Shown here: positions 51,145 through 59,001 of the stretch, piece after piece | How the letters are laid out: each line of letters begins with the position of its first letter | How positions within the stretch are numbered: position 1 is the first letter of the stretch | Assembly (NCBI RefSeq): GCF_031157255.1 | Contig: NZ_JAVIFX010000038.1 | Location: 1-64,000 of the forward strand | DNA: 64,000 bases | Direction of reading: 5' to 3' | Source: Bradyrhizobium sp. LHD-71 | Lineage (GTDB): Bacteria; Pseudomonadota; Alphaproteobacteria; Rhizobiales; Xanthobacteraceae | Translations under genes and position numbers: made by a program | The notes under the pieces: generated by a model | Databases searched by the model: none | What the model was told of the DNA's origin: nothing | Seen by the model: the letters and a program-made list of their open reading frames with translations, nothing else

Positions 51145-52880
51145 GCGCGCGTTCCCGCCGTAATGCCGCCGGAACGACCGGCAATTTCCGGATTGACCAC
51201 GGCGCGCTTGAGGATCTCGTCCCGCGCGCCGAACATGGATTGCATTCCGTCGCGCACGAACAGAACTTGGTCGACTTCGGCGAGCGCGCTTGGGCGGTGC
51301 GCCATGACGACGACGATGCCGCCGCGCTGGCGCACCGCACGGATCGCCTTACCGAGCGCGACTTCACCTTCCGCATCGAGGTTCGAATTCGGCTCGTCGA
51401 GCACGACCAGGAACGGATCGTTGTAGAGCGCGCGTGCGAGGCCGACGCGCTGGCGCTGCCCCGCCGACAGCGCCACCGCGGTGTCGCTGATCGTCGTGTC
51501 GAAACCTTCGGGCAGCTTCAGAATCATCTGCGTCGCGCCCGCCATCTGTGCCGCGGCAACGACGGCGGCATCTTCCCGGTCAGGCGAGAATCGCGCGATG
51601 TTGTCTGCCACCGTACCGTCGAACAGCTCGACCGACTGTGGAAGATAGCCGACCAGCTTGCCGAGATCGTCAGGGTGCCACTGGTCCTGCGTCGCTCCGT
51701 CGAGCCGCAACTCGCCGCGCACGATCGGCCAGACGCCGACCAGTCCGCGCGCCAGCGTCGACTTCCCGGCGCCGCTCGGTCCGATCACTGCTGCCGCCTG
51801 CCCCGCCTTCAGCCTGAAATTGACGCCAGCGAGCGTCGGCGCGCGTGCGCCATGCGGCGCTATCGCCACGTTGACGAGCGAGACCTCCCGGTTGGGAGGC
51901 GGCAGCGACGTGCGCATCGCCTCCGGCTCGACCGCAAGATTGGCCAGACGCGCCCGCGCGTCGCGATACTGCAGGAACGGCCGCCATTGCCCGACCACCT
52001 GCTCGATCGGCTGCAGCGCACGTGCGGCAATCACCGACGCCGCCAGCATCACGCCCGGCGTGGCAACCTGTTCGATCACGAGATAGGCGCCGGCGGCGAG
52101 CAGCACCGACTGCAGAAGGATCCGGAAGCCCTTGGTGAATGCGGCGATCCGTCCGGCTGCGTCCGCGCCCCGCATCTGCGCCATCAATGTTGAAAGATGC
52201 GCCTCCATCCAGCGCGACCGGATGGCACTGAGCATGCCCAGCGCCCGCAAGGTTTCGGCGTTTCGCCGCCCGCCTTCGATCCAGGCGTTGCGGCGCGATG
52301 CATGATCGGTGGCCTGGCGGATCGGCTCCTTCGAAACATAATACCCCCAGACCGTCAGGCCGATCAGAATGGCGGCGCCGGCGAGCGCGAGGCTGCCCAG
52401 CAACGGATGCAACAGAAAGCAGATCGCGACGTAAAGCGGCATCCATGGCAAATCGAACAGCGCGATCGGCCCTGGCCCACCAAGGAATGTTCGCACGACG
52501 TCGAGGTCGCGGATAGGCTGCTGGCCGTCGCCGCTCGTTCGCCGCAGCAAATGCTGCCCGATCACGCCGTTGAACACGTGCTCGCGCAGTGAGCGATCGA
52601 GTGCAAGGCCGATCCGGATCAGGATGCTCGCGCGGAACTGATCGAGCAACGCCATCAACACAAGCAGTAGCGCCGTTACTCCAAGCAGCGCCACCAGCGT
52701 CTGCTGACTGCGGCTGGTCAGCACCCGGTCGTAGACCTGCAGCATGAAGATGGGGCTAACGAGCAGCAGGAGGTTGATGATCGCGCTGAAGATGGCGACG
52801 CTGACGAGCGCCCGACCGTTGGCTCGCAAGGCAACCTGGACGGGGTCAACCGATGTGCGCGGACGCGGCAGGACGGCCAT
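51141..52880 (-). CDS. Type I secretion ABC transporter, PrtD family, second system
   Basis: 579 residues from the ATG at 52880, which has AGGGGGAA just upstream (a longer frame to 52949 lacks one). The membrane domain opens NGRALVSVAIFSAIINLLLLVSPIFMLQVYDRVLTSRSQQTLVALL, as in PrtD exporters. The ATPase has GPSGAGKSTLARGLVG, LSAGQRQRVGLARALY (signature with Ala) and FLVVLDEPNSNLD. It is divergent from the FecR/Crp/cyclase operon with about 170 bases between starts, so cAMP-Crp control of this exporter is plausible. Confidence 0.92.
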   Translation of the reverse strand: MAVLPRPRTSVDPVQVALRANGRALVSVAIFSAIINLLLLVSPIFMLQVYDRVLTSRSQQTLVALLGVTALLLVLMALLDQFRASILIRIGLALDRSLREHVFNGVIGQHLLRRTSGDGQQPIRDLDVVRTFLGGPGPIALFDLPWMPLYVAICFLLHPLLGSLALAGAAILIGLTVWGYYVSKEPIRQATDHASRRNAWIEGGRRNAETLRALGMLSAIRSRWMEAHLSTLMAQMRGADAAGRIAAFTKGFRILLQSVLLAAGAYLVIEQVATPGVMLAASVIAARALQPIEQVVGQWRPFLQYRDARARLANLAVEPEAMRTSLPPPNREVSLVNVAIAPHGARAPTLAGVNFRLKAGQAAAVIGPSGAGKSTLARGLVGVWPIVRGELRLDGATQDQWHPDDLGKLVGYLPQSVELFDGTVADNIARFSPDREDAAVVAAAQMAGATQMILKLPEGFDTTISDTAVALSAGQRQRVGLARALYNDPFLVVLDEPNSNLDAEGEVALGKAIRAVRQRGGIVVVMAHRPSALAEVDQVLFVRDGMQSMFGARDEILKRAVVNPEIAGRSGGITAGTRA

Positions 52881-53048
52881 ATTCCCCCTATTCAGGTGAC
52901 GTCGTGAGTTTGCCCCCAAACCAGACTCAGCGAGTTTCGCTGTCCCCAACTAACAGGGGACTCTATGCTCTGCAACCGCAGGATGCGGGAGGGCTTGGCT
53001 GCCTACCCTGGCATATGCAATTCTCGACGTGAAACCGGAACAAGAACC

Positions 53049-53651
53049 ATGCAAGGCATCGATCGCCGCATCGTCCTCGCCGCTCTCGCCGTCACCGGCC
53101 TGATGCCTCGCGCCGCATTCGCTCAGGCGGACGGCGTTGCCGGCAAAGTCGACGAGGCCATCGGACTCGTCACCGCCGAAGGCAGGAACCGGCAGCGACC
53201 GCTTGTACCGCAGGAGACCGTGTTCGTGGGCGAGACAATCGCCACCGGCAACGCCTCGAAGGCCGGCATGAGGCTCGGCGTGGAAACAGTGCTCCGGCTT
53301 GGCGAGCTGGCGCGAGTCAGGATCGACCGCTACCTCGTCAACGCGGGCGGAACGATCCAGCTGAACGCCGGACCGCTGCTGCTCGATAAACCGAAGACAT
53401 CGCCGCCGGTGAATATCCGCTCGCCATTCGGCCTGATCAGCGTGCGCGGCACGCGCCTGTTCGCGGGACCGAGCCGCGGCGTGTTCGGGGTGTTTGTCGT
53501 CAACGGCGCCGTGACTGTGCGGAGCGGCGGCAGAACGGTTCGGGTCGAGGAAGGCTTCGGCACCGACGTCTCGAGGCCCGGCGCGGCGCCGACGGCACCG
53601 ACACGCTGGGGCGAGGAACGCATTCGCCTTGCGCTGGCGAGCGTCTCGTAG
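53049..53651 (+). CDS. FecR-domain secreted protein
   Basis: 200 residues. A signal peptide (RRIVLAALAVTGLMPRAAFAQ) is followed by a FecR domain: VFVGETIATGNASKAGMRLG, TVLRLGELARVRIDRYLV, LLLDKPKTSPPVNIRSPFGLISVRGTRLFAG and NGAVTVRSGGRTVRVEEGFG. FecR domains in periplasmic or surface proteins are beta-helical sensors or scaffolds. Here it lacks the membrane anchor of anti-sigma FecR proteins, so it is probably a periplasmic sensor feeding the CHASE2 cyclase. First gene of the FecR-Crp-cyclase operon, 12 bases before the crp-like gene. Confidence 0.85.
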   Translation: MQGIDRRIVLAALAVTGLMPRAAFAQADGVAGKVDEAIGLVTAEGRNRQRPLVPQETVFVGETIATGNASKAGMRLGVETVLRLGELARVRIDRYLVNAGGTIQLNAGPLLLDKPKTSPPVNIRSPFGLISVRGTRLFAGPSRGVFGVFVVNGAVTVRSGGRTVRVEEGFGTDVSRPGAAPTAPTRWGEERIRLALASVS

Positions 53652-53663
53652 GCTGAGCTTGCC

Positions 53664-54368
53664 GTGACGCCCGCGCCCGATCAACTGGCGTCGCTGCTCG
53701 CGCAAACCGAGCTCTTCTGCAAACTTCCCGCCACCTCCGTCGCCCAGATCGCCGGCCGGTTTCACACCGTCAAGTTCAGACGCGGCCAGATCGTCTATGA
53801 GCGCGGCGATGCCGGCAACGTCCTTCACCTGATTGGAAGCGGTCGCATCCGCTTCTCGGTCGTGTCGGTGGATGGGCGCGAACTGAGCGTCCGGATTGCG
53901 AAAGCGGGAGACGTTATCGGCGAGATCGCCGTGCTGGACCGGCAGCCGCGAACGGCGACGGCGGTGGCACTCACTGATGTGACCGCGCATTCGCTCTCGC
54001 GCACGGATTTCGACCGTCTCATGCTGCAAGAACCACAGCTTGCCCGGAACGCCATCGACTTTCTCTGCCAGCGGCTGCGCGACACCACCGAGCAACTGGA
54101 GCTGATTGCGCTCTATCCGGTCGAAGTGCGCCTCGCGCGCTTCCTCCTGATCGCGCTGAAGGGCCAGAGCAGCACGAGCGGCAAGCGGATTCCGCTCGAG
54201 CTCGGGTTTTCACAAGGGGAGCTCGCGCAGCTGCTCGGCGCCAGCCGGCCCAAGGTCAACATCGCGCTGGGCATTCTCGAAGAGGCCGGCGCGATCGGCC
54301 GCACCTCGGATCGCCTGTTTTGTGATCCCGCCATCCTCGCGCGGATCGCCGAAAAGACCGATGCCTAA
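53664..54368 (+). CDS. Crp/Fnr-family transcriptional regulator
   Basis: 234 residues with a GTG start. The cyclic-nucleotide-binding domain is intact: GQIVYERGDAGNVLHLIGSGRIRFSV and the phosphate-binding cassette GEIAVLDRQPRTATAVAL, with the conserved Glu and Arg of cAMP binders. The C-terminal winged helix (LGFSQGELAQLLGASRPKVNIALGILEEAGAI) follows. No Fnr-type cysteine cluster is seen. It overlaps the adenylate cyclase gene by eight bases (ATGCCTAA), so receptor and synthase of the second messenger are made together. Confidence 0.9.
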   Translation: MTPAPDQLASLLAQTELFCKLPATSVAQIAGRFHTVKFRRGQIVYERGDAGNVLHLIGSGRIRFSVVSVDGRELSVRIAKAGDVIGEIAVLDRQPRTATAVALTDVTAHSLSRTDFDRLMLQEPQLARNAIDFLCQRLRDTTEQLELIALYPVEVRLARFLLIALKGQSSTSGKRIPLELGFSQGELAQLLGASRPKVNIALGILEEAGAIGRTSDRLFCDPAILARIAEKTDA

Positions 54369-56307
54369 CCCGCAGCTCGCTATACGGACGCCGCTGCTCG
54401 GCGGACTGCTCGCGACCGCGGTTCTCACCGCCGCCCTGCTTCTCGCGCCGCAGGAAATCTTGAATCGCGCAATCGAGCCGATCAGGGATATCATTTTGCG
54501 CACGGCGGCGGCCTTCATGAACAAGCCGCCGCCGGCAACACGCGTGGTCGTTGTCGACATCGACTCCCGGAGCCTCGATGAGGTCGCCCAGTGGCCATGG
54601 CCGCGCGAGCTGGTTGCGCAGCTCGTGGACCGGATCTCAGCGGCGGAGCCGTCGGTTGTTGCGATCGACATCCTGTTCGAGCACGCCGATGCGCATTCCC
54701 CGGCCGCGCTGGCCCGACAACTCGGCGCGCGTCTCGGCCGAAACGACCTCACGGCGCTTGCAGAAACGCTGCCCGACGGGGACAAGCGCCTCAGCGCCGC
54801 TTTCCGGACGGCGGCCGTCGTACTCGGCTTTGTGCTCGACCCAGCCTCACGCGGCAGCGTACCGGCACCACCGATCATTGCACGCGGCCAGGTGGACCTC
54901 TCCGACATCTGGCGCAGCGCCGGCGTCATCGGCCCGCCGGACGAGCTGGTGCAGGCCGCCCGCGGCATCGGCGCACTCGCCTTGCCGGGCGACGCGAGCG
55001 CCATCGTCCGTCGCGTTCCCTTGCTTGTCGCCGCGGGCGGGCAACCATATCCCGGCCTCGCACTCGAAAGCGTTCGGGTTCTTGCCGGCGCTTCGAGCTA
55101 TATCGTCGACGGACCGACCGAGACCATCCAGGTCGGCGACCGGCAATTTGCACTTGCGCCCGACGCCATGCTGCGGCTCGCGCCGGTCGTAGCGACGGAA
55201 CGCAATCTGCCGATCGTTTCGGCTGCGGACATCATGACGGACCGCTTCGATCGGGCGGCCCTCGCCAAATCGGTCGTCATGATCGGCGGCTCTGCCCCCG
55301 AACTCGGCGGCCTGCGTCCGACGTCATTCGACCCGGTCACCCCCTCGGTGCTCGTGCATGCGGACGCATTCCAGCAGCTCATGCGCAATTATGTTCCGCG
55401 CCAGCCGCCGTTCGCGCCAGCAATCCAGCTCGGAGGCGTGCTGATCGCAGCGCTTCTGGCGCTGTGGGCAGCGCTTCGGCTCCGGCCGCTTGCGGCGGCC
55501 ATCACCGTCGCCGCGCTGGCTGCCATCATCTGGGGCGCCTGCATCGCACTTGCCGGCAAGCCGCAGCTCCTGGTCGATCCGCTGCTGCCGACAACTGCGG
55601 CCTTCGTCGTGTTCGCCGTGGTATCGACGCTCCACTTCGCCATCACCCAGCAGCGCGAGGCGCGCGTGCGGCAGCGCTTCGAGCAGCACCTGGCGCCGCA
55701 GGTCGTCAGCCTGATCGTGTCCGACCCGAACCTGGTGAAGCTCAGTGGCGAGCGGCGCGAGATTACTGCGCTGTTCACCGATATCGAAGGCTTCACGACG
55801 ATGACGGACAGGCTGGGCGCCGAGGAGCTCGTATCGCTGCTCGATCGCTACTTCGAAGGCGTGACCGCCATCGTCATGAAACATGGCGGCATGATCGACA
55901 AGCTCGTCGGCGATGCCGTGCACGCATTCTTTAATGCCCCGCTGGATCAGGCGGAGCATTGGCGACACGCCATCGAATGCGGCATCGAGATACGACAATG
56001 GACCGAGGCATTCCGCATACGGCCGGAGAACATCGCCTCGGCGATGGGCAAGACGCGAATCGGAATCGAAACCGGAGACGCGGTGGTCGGCGACGTCGGC
56101 ATCCGAGCGAAGCTCGACTACACCGCTCACGGCAACGCGATCAATATCGCAGCACGCCTGGAGGCGGCGAACAAAGAGCTCGGATCGACCATCTGCATCG
56201 GCGCTGGCGCCGCGACCCGCTACGGCCTCGAGCATTTGAAGCCGCTCGGTAAGGTGCAGCTTCGCGGCCTGAACATGGAGATGGCGGTCTACGAGCCGAA
56301 GGAGTGA
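54361..56307 (+). CDS. CHASE2-domain class III adenylate/guanylate cyclase
   Basis: 648 residues. An N-terminal helix (LLGGLLATAVLTAALLLAPQ) leads to a periplasmic CHASE2 domain (~40-340, VVVVDIDSRSLDEVAQWPWPRELVAQLVDRI), three helices (~355-440), and a class III cyclase domain (~470-640) with the metal aspartates FTDIEGFTTM and KLVGDAVHAFFNAP and the catalytic INIAARLE. It should make cAMP in response to a periplasmic signal, possibly the FecR protein. The gene overlaps crp by eight bases. It ends 33 bases before the convergent kinase gene. Confidence 0.9.
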   Translation: MPNPQLAIRTPLLGGLLATAVLTAALLLAPQEILNRAIEPIRDIILRTAAAFMNKPPPATRVVVVDIDSRSLDEVAQWPWPRELVAQLVDRISAAEPSVVAIDILFEHADAHSPAALARQLGARLGRNDLTALAETLPDGDKRLSAAFRTAAVVLGFVLDPASRGSVPAPPIIARGQVDLSDIWRSAGVIGPPDELVQAARGIGALALPGDASAIVRRVPLLVAAGGQPYPGLALESVRVLAGASSYIVDGPTETIQVGDRQFALAPDAMLRLAPVVATERNLPIVSAADIMTDRFDRAALAKSVVMIGGSAPELGGLRPTSFDPVTPSVLVHADAFQQLMRNYVPRQPPFAPAIQLGGVLIAALLALWAALRLRPLAAAITVAALAAIIWGACIALAGKPQLLVDPLLPTTAAFVVFAVVSTLHFAITQQREARVRQRFEQHLAPQVVSLIVSDPNLVKLSGERREITALFTDIEGFTTMTDRLGAEELVSLLDRYFEGVTAIVMKHGGMIDKLVGDAVHAFFNAPLDQAEHWRHAIECGIEIRQWTEAFRIRPENIASAMGKTRIGIETGDAVVGDVGIRAKLDYTAHGNAINIAARLEAANKELGSTICIGAGAATRYGLEHLKPLGKVQLRGLNMEMAVYEPKE

Positions 56308-56340
56308 AGCACGCCCGCCCGCGCAGTCTGGACGAACGTC

Positions 56341-57291
56341 TCAGTCGCGCTCGAAGGTTAGCTTCACCGTGGTGCCTTCGTTGCCGGCATATTCGACGGT
56401 GCCGCGAAGGTTGGCGGCCAGGCTGTTGATGATGCTCCGACCGAGCGACGATCCGAGCGCCTCCTCGCCCGAGGCGATCCCTATCCCATTGTCGGAGATG
56501 ATCATTTCGCACGGATTGACGAGATGGTTGATGCGAACCGCGATCCGGCCGCCGGTCTGCTTGAAAGCGTGCTTCAGCGAATTGGTGACGATTTCGGCCG
56601 TCAGCAGCGATAGAAGGATCAGACGCTCCGGACCCAGCATGAGCGAGGACGGCTCGACCTCGATGGCCACATCATTCCGGCCTTCGGCGCGGACCAGCTC
56701 ATCGCACAGCACCAGAAGATGGGTGGTGACGGGCTTCTCGCTCGCCGAGGGATCATACAAACGCCGATGAATAGTCCCCAGAAGCTCGAGACGACGTTGC
56801 GCGGCAAGAAGCGACTCCGCCTTCGACCGCTCGGTCGTTCGTTCGAGCTGCAGAACGCTTGCGACCAGCTGCATGTTGTTGGCGACACGATGCTGCAGCT
56901 CGCTGAACATCGCATTGCTCTTCTCGCGTTCAACCCAGAGCTTGTCGGCTGTCCGGTGCAAGAAATGCATGAAGGCGAGCACAAACACCGATGCGGCCGT
57001 AAAGATGCCGAAGGGAACGAGAAAATTTGGCGCGTCATAACCGAGAAACATCGGCCGCGACGAGAAGACGAAATAGACAGCAAGCTCGCTCAGCAGCATG
57101 ACCAATAAGCCCGGCCACGCACCGACCAGATAGCCCGCGACAATGACGGCCGGATAGAACGTGATGAACGGAATGCCGCTGTCCGGCAGCACCATGCGCA
57201 GGCCGAGAGCAACGGCAAAAATTCCGAGCGCGATCAGCATGCTGAGCAGGCGATCGTGGCGAAGCCTGTAAAGACGACGTGTCAGATCCAT
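56341..57291 (-). CDS. Membrane histidine kinase with DUF4118 and HisKA_2 domains
   Basis: 316 residues from the ATG at 57291. The longer frame to 57363 would start inside a promoter-like motif. Four membrane helices form a DUF4118-type sensor (IALGIFAVALGLRMVLPDSGIPFITFYPAVIVAGYLVGAWPGLLVMLLSELAVYFVF, ..). The HisKA_2 box SELQHRVANNMQLVASVLQLE carries the phospho-accepting His, and the ATPase has LTAEIVTNSLKHAFK, SDNGIG and GSSLGRSIINSLAANL. No response regulator is next to it. Such orphan kinases are common in the general stress response of alphaproteobacteria. Confidence 0.87.
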   Translation of the reverse strand: MDLTRRLYRLRHDRLLSMLIALGIFAVALGLRMVLPDSGIPFITFYPAVIVAGYLVGAWPGLLVMLLSELAVYFVFSSRPMFLGYDAPNFLVPFGIFTAASVFVLAFMHFLHRTADKLWVEREKSNAMFSELQHRVANNMQLVASVLQLERTTERSKAESLLAAQRRLELLGTIHRRLYDPSASEKPVTTHLLVLCDELVRAEGRNDVAIEVEPSSLMLGPERLILLSLLTAEIVTNSLKHAFKQTGGRIAVRINHLVNPCEMIISDNGIGIASGEEALGSSLGRSIINSLAANLRGTVEYAGNEGTTVKLTFERD

Positions 57292-57357
57292 CACGAGTCG
57301 AACGACACTCCCCGCCCCATTGTAATTTCCGCCGAGGCGCCGAACAGTCCCTTGGGG

Positions 57358-57382
57358 AAACACGATTACCGGTAATATTTCC
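57358..57382 (-). promoter_or_regulatory. EcfG-like promoter of the DUF4118 kinase
   Basis: On the minus strand GGAAA (57382-57378) is followed after 16 bases by GTTT (57361-57358), close to GGAAC-N16-GTT. A perfect palindrome ATTACCGGTAAT (57365-57376) lies between the two elements. Confidence 0.35.
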
Positions 57383-57810
57383 TACACCATATCGCGCCGC
57401 GATGGACCTTCGTCGTCGGCAATGATCAACAGGGGCCGGGCGCGCCTGATGGCAGGAGCCAGGACGATCAGGCATGTCGGAGCGCGGTTAAGCGGCGCAC
57501 CGCAATACCGAAAAATGCGTGAGAATGCGCATGGCTTACCCGGCCGGAATGATTTGTCGCAAATCCTGCACACACCTGCCGGCGAAGCCCGGGGCCGGCC
57601 CGCCAAATCCTGTCAGGGAAAGGATATTTCGCCGCCGCCGATCCTGGCTGGGTGACGGAATCTTCGCGCGGCTGTGATGGCCTCTGCCGAGAATATGACT
57701 CGCCAAGCTGGTGGATTGGGTGAACACTCTCACCATCACCGACCTGGAAGCTCCGGCGTCGGTGACTGAGAGATGATTGCGCTCCCGCCCGTCGGTAAGG
57801 AGTGCCCCAC
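57383..57810. other. Intergenic stretch without a recognised gene
   Basis: About 430 bases between the divergent kinase and small-protein genes. The only clear element is the TAAGGAG ribosome-binding site at 57796-57801 for the small gene. I see no RNA gene or EcfG-type motif on the plus strand here. Confidence 0.5.
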
Positions 57811-57984
57811 ATGACAGACATTCGAACCCACATTGAAGAGCTGCGAACCAAGGCGGCCGATTGCGAGCTCCTCTGCAGTCTCGCAACCGACCCCGTCGTG
57901 CGCGAAGAGAGCCGCAGACAGGCTGCGGAATATCAGCGTCTGATCGAGGAAGCCAAAAGTCGTCTCAAGACACAGGCGGCATGA
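57811..57984 (+). CDS. Small hypothetical protein
   Basis: 57 residues, MTDIRTHIEELRTKAADCEL then LCSLATDPVVREESRRQAAEYQRLIEEAK, an all-helical charged protein. TAAGGAG nine bases upstream supports it. Its pattern (tandem short helices with R-x-x-A-x-x-Y) resembles small proteins common in Bradyrhizobium intergenic regions. It stands 192 bases before the DUF892 gene. Function unknown. Confidence 0.65.
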   Translation: MTDIRTHIEELRTKAADCELLCSLATDPVVREESRRQAAEYQRLIEEAKSRLKTQAA

Positions 57985-58116
57985 CCCGAGCGCCGCGGTT
58001 TTAAAGTCGTCCCGGAATGACGCTTGCCCTTGATGCGGGTGGGCTTCCGAACAGACGAGCCTCGCGAGGCGCAAGATATCTCAAGATATACAGAGTCTGG
58101 CGCGTTGTCGTGCTGT

Positions 58117-58141
58117 GGAACGCCGGCATGGTTTGCGAGTT
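58117..58141 (+). promoter_or_regulatory. EcfG-like promoter of the DUF892 gene
   Basis: GGAAC (58117-58121), then 17 bases, then GTT (58139-58141). This matches the general-stress sigma factor pattern and would give a leader of about 30 bases before the ATG at 58177. Confidence 0.5.
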
Positions 58142-58176
58142 GCTGATCCATCTCGCTCCAGCAAGGGGATTTGAGC

Positions 58177-58683
58177 ATGACGAAGACGAAGACCCTGCAT
58201 GACCTCTTCCACCACACGCTGAAGGATATCTACTTCGCCGAGAAGAAGATCCTGGCGGCACTACCGAAGATGGCGAAGGCGGCACAGCACAGAGAACTGA
58301 AGGCGGCGTTCGACAAGCACCATGCCCAGACCGAAGATCATGTTGCCCGGCTGGAGCAGGTGTTCACCGAAATCGACGCCAAACCGCAGGGAAAGACCTG
58401 CGATGCGATCCTGGGGATCATCGCCGAAGGCCAGGAAATGATGAAGGAGTACAAGGGCTCCCCGGCGTTGGACGCGGGTCTCATCTCGGCCGCCCAGGCG
58501 GTGGAGCACTACGAAATCGGACGATACGGTACGCTTGCGACCTGGGCTGACGAACTCGGCATGACCAAAGCGGCGCAGCTTCTGAAGGAAACGCTTGCTG
58601 AGGAGGAAGAGACCGACAAGTCGCTGACCGAGCTTGCAGAGGCGAGCGTCAATCAGGAAGCTCACCTTGAGGCGGCAGAGTAA
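58177..58683 (+). CDS. Ferritin-like DUF892 (YciE/YciF) family protein
   Basis: 168 residues: TLHDLFHHTLKDIYFAEKKILAALPKMAKAAQHRELKAAFDKHHAQTEDHVARLEQVF opens the four-helix bundle, and GRYGTLATWADELGMTKAAQLLKETLAEEEETDKSLTELAE closes it, with conserved Glu/His positions for a di-iron site. These proteins are induced by general stress in enterobacteria and rhizobia; the exact role is unknown. The start at 58177 has AAGGGGA upstream. An EcfG-like promoter lies about 35 bases before it. Confidence 0.9.
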   Translation: MTKTKTLHDLFHHTLKDIYFAEKKILAALPKMAKAAQHRELKAAFDKHHAQTEDHVARLEQVFTEIDAKPQGKTCDAILGIIAEGQEMMKEYKGSPALDAGLISAAQAVEHYEIGRYGTLATWADELGMTKAAQLLKETLAEEEETDKSLTELAEASVNQEAHLEAAE

Positions 58684-58711
58684 CAATACGATCTGGCAGT
58701 GGCTCGTCAGG

Positions 58712-58813
58712 ATGGATGACCGCGTCGGCAGTGTCGTACTTGACGCGGGTATCGCCATCATCCTGGCCGCGGTCGCGACGGCAGTGCTGCGCTCGCTGCT
58801 CGGCTATCTGTAA
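58712..58813 (+). CDS. Possible small membrane protein
   Basis: 33 codons from the ATG: DDRVGSVVLDAGIAIILAAV then ATAVLRSLLGYL, one hydrophobic helix. The frame continues upstream in a protein-like way (SNNTIWQWLVR), and a TTG at 58667 has AGGAAG six bases before it, giving 48 residues that overlap the DUF892 gene end. Too short to be sure. Confidence 0.3.
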   Translation: MDDRVGSVVLDAGIAIILAAVATAVLRSLLGYL

Positions 58814-58928
58814 GTTCGCACGCGAAATGCCATGCGGCCGTTGCCGCAAAGGACCGGACCAGCCGCCAGGCAAATGAAGGCTGGCGAGCTCCGGCATGCC
58901 CCGGCGCCTGAGCGTTTGGTTCCTGCGC

Positions 58929-58953
58929 GGAACCCCCGCCACGCTTGAACGTT
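58929..58953 (+). promoter_or_regulatory. EcfG-like promoter of the phospholipase D gene
   Basis: GGAAC (58929-58933), 16 bases, then CGTT (58950-58953), a full match to GGAAC-N16-CGTT. It covers an in-frame TTG at 58945, so it argues that translation starts at the ATG at 59002. Confidence 0.55.
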
Positions 58954-59001
58954 TTCCCTGCTGAACACCAGAACCAGTTCCAGGCGAGCAATTTCCGGCA
59001 G

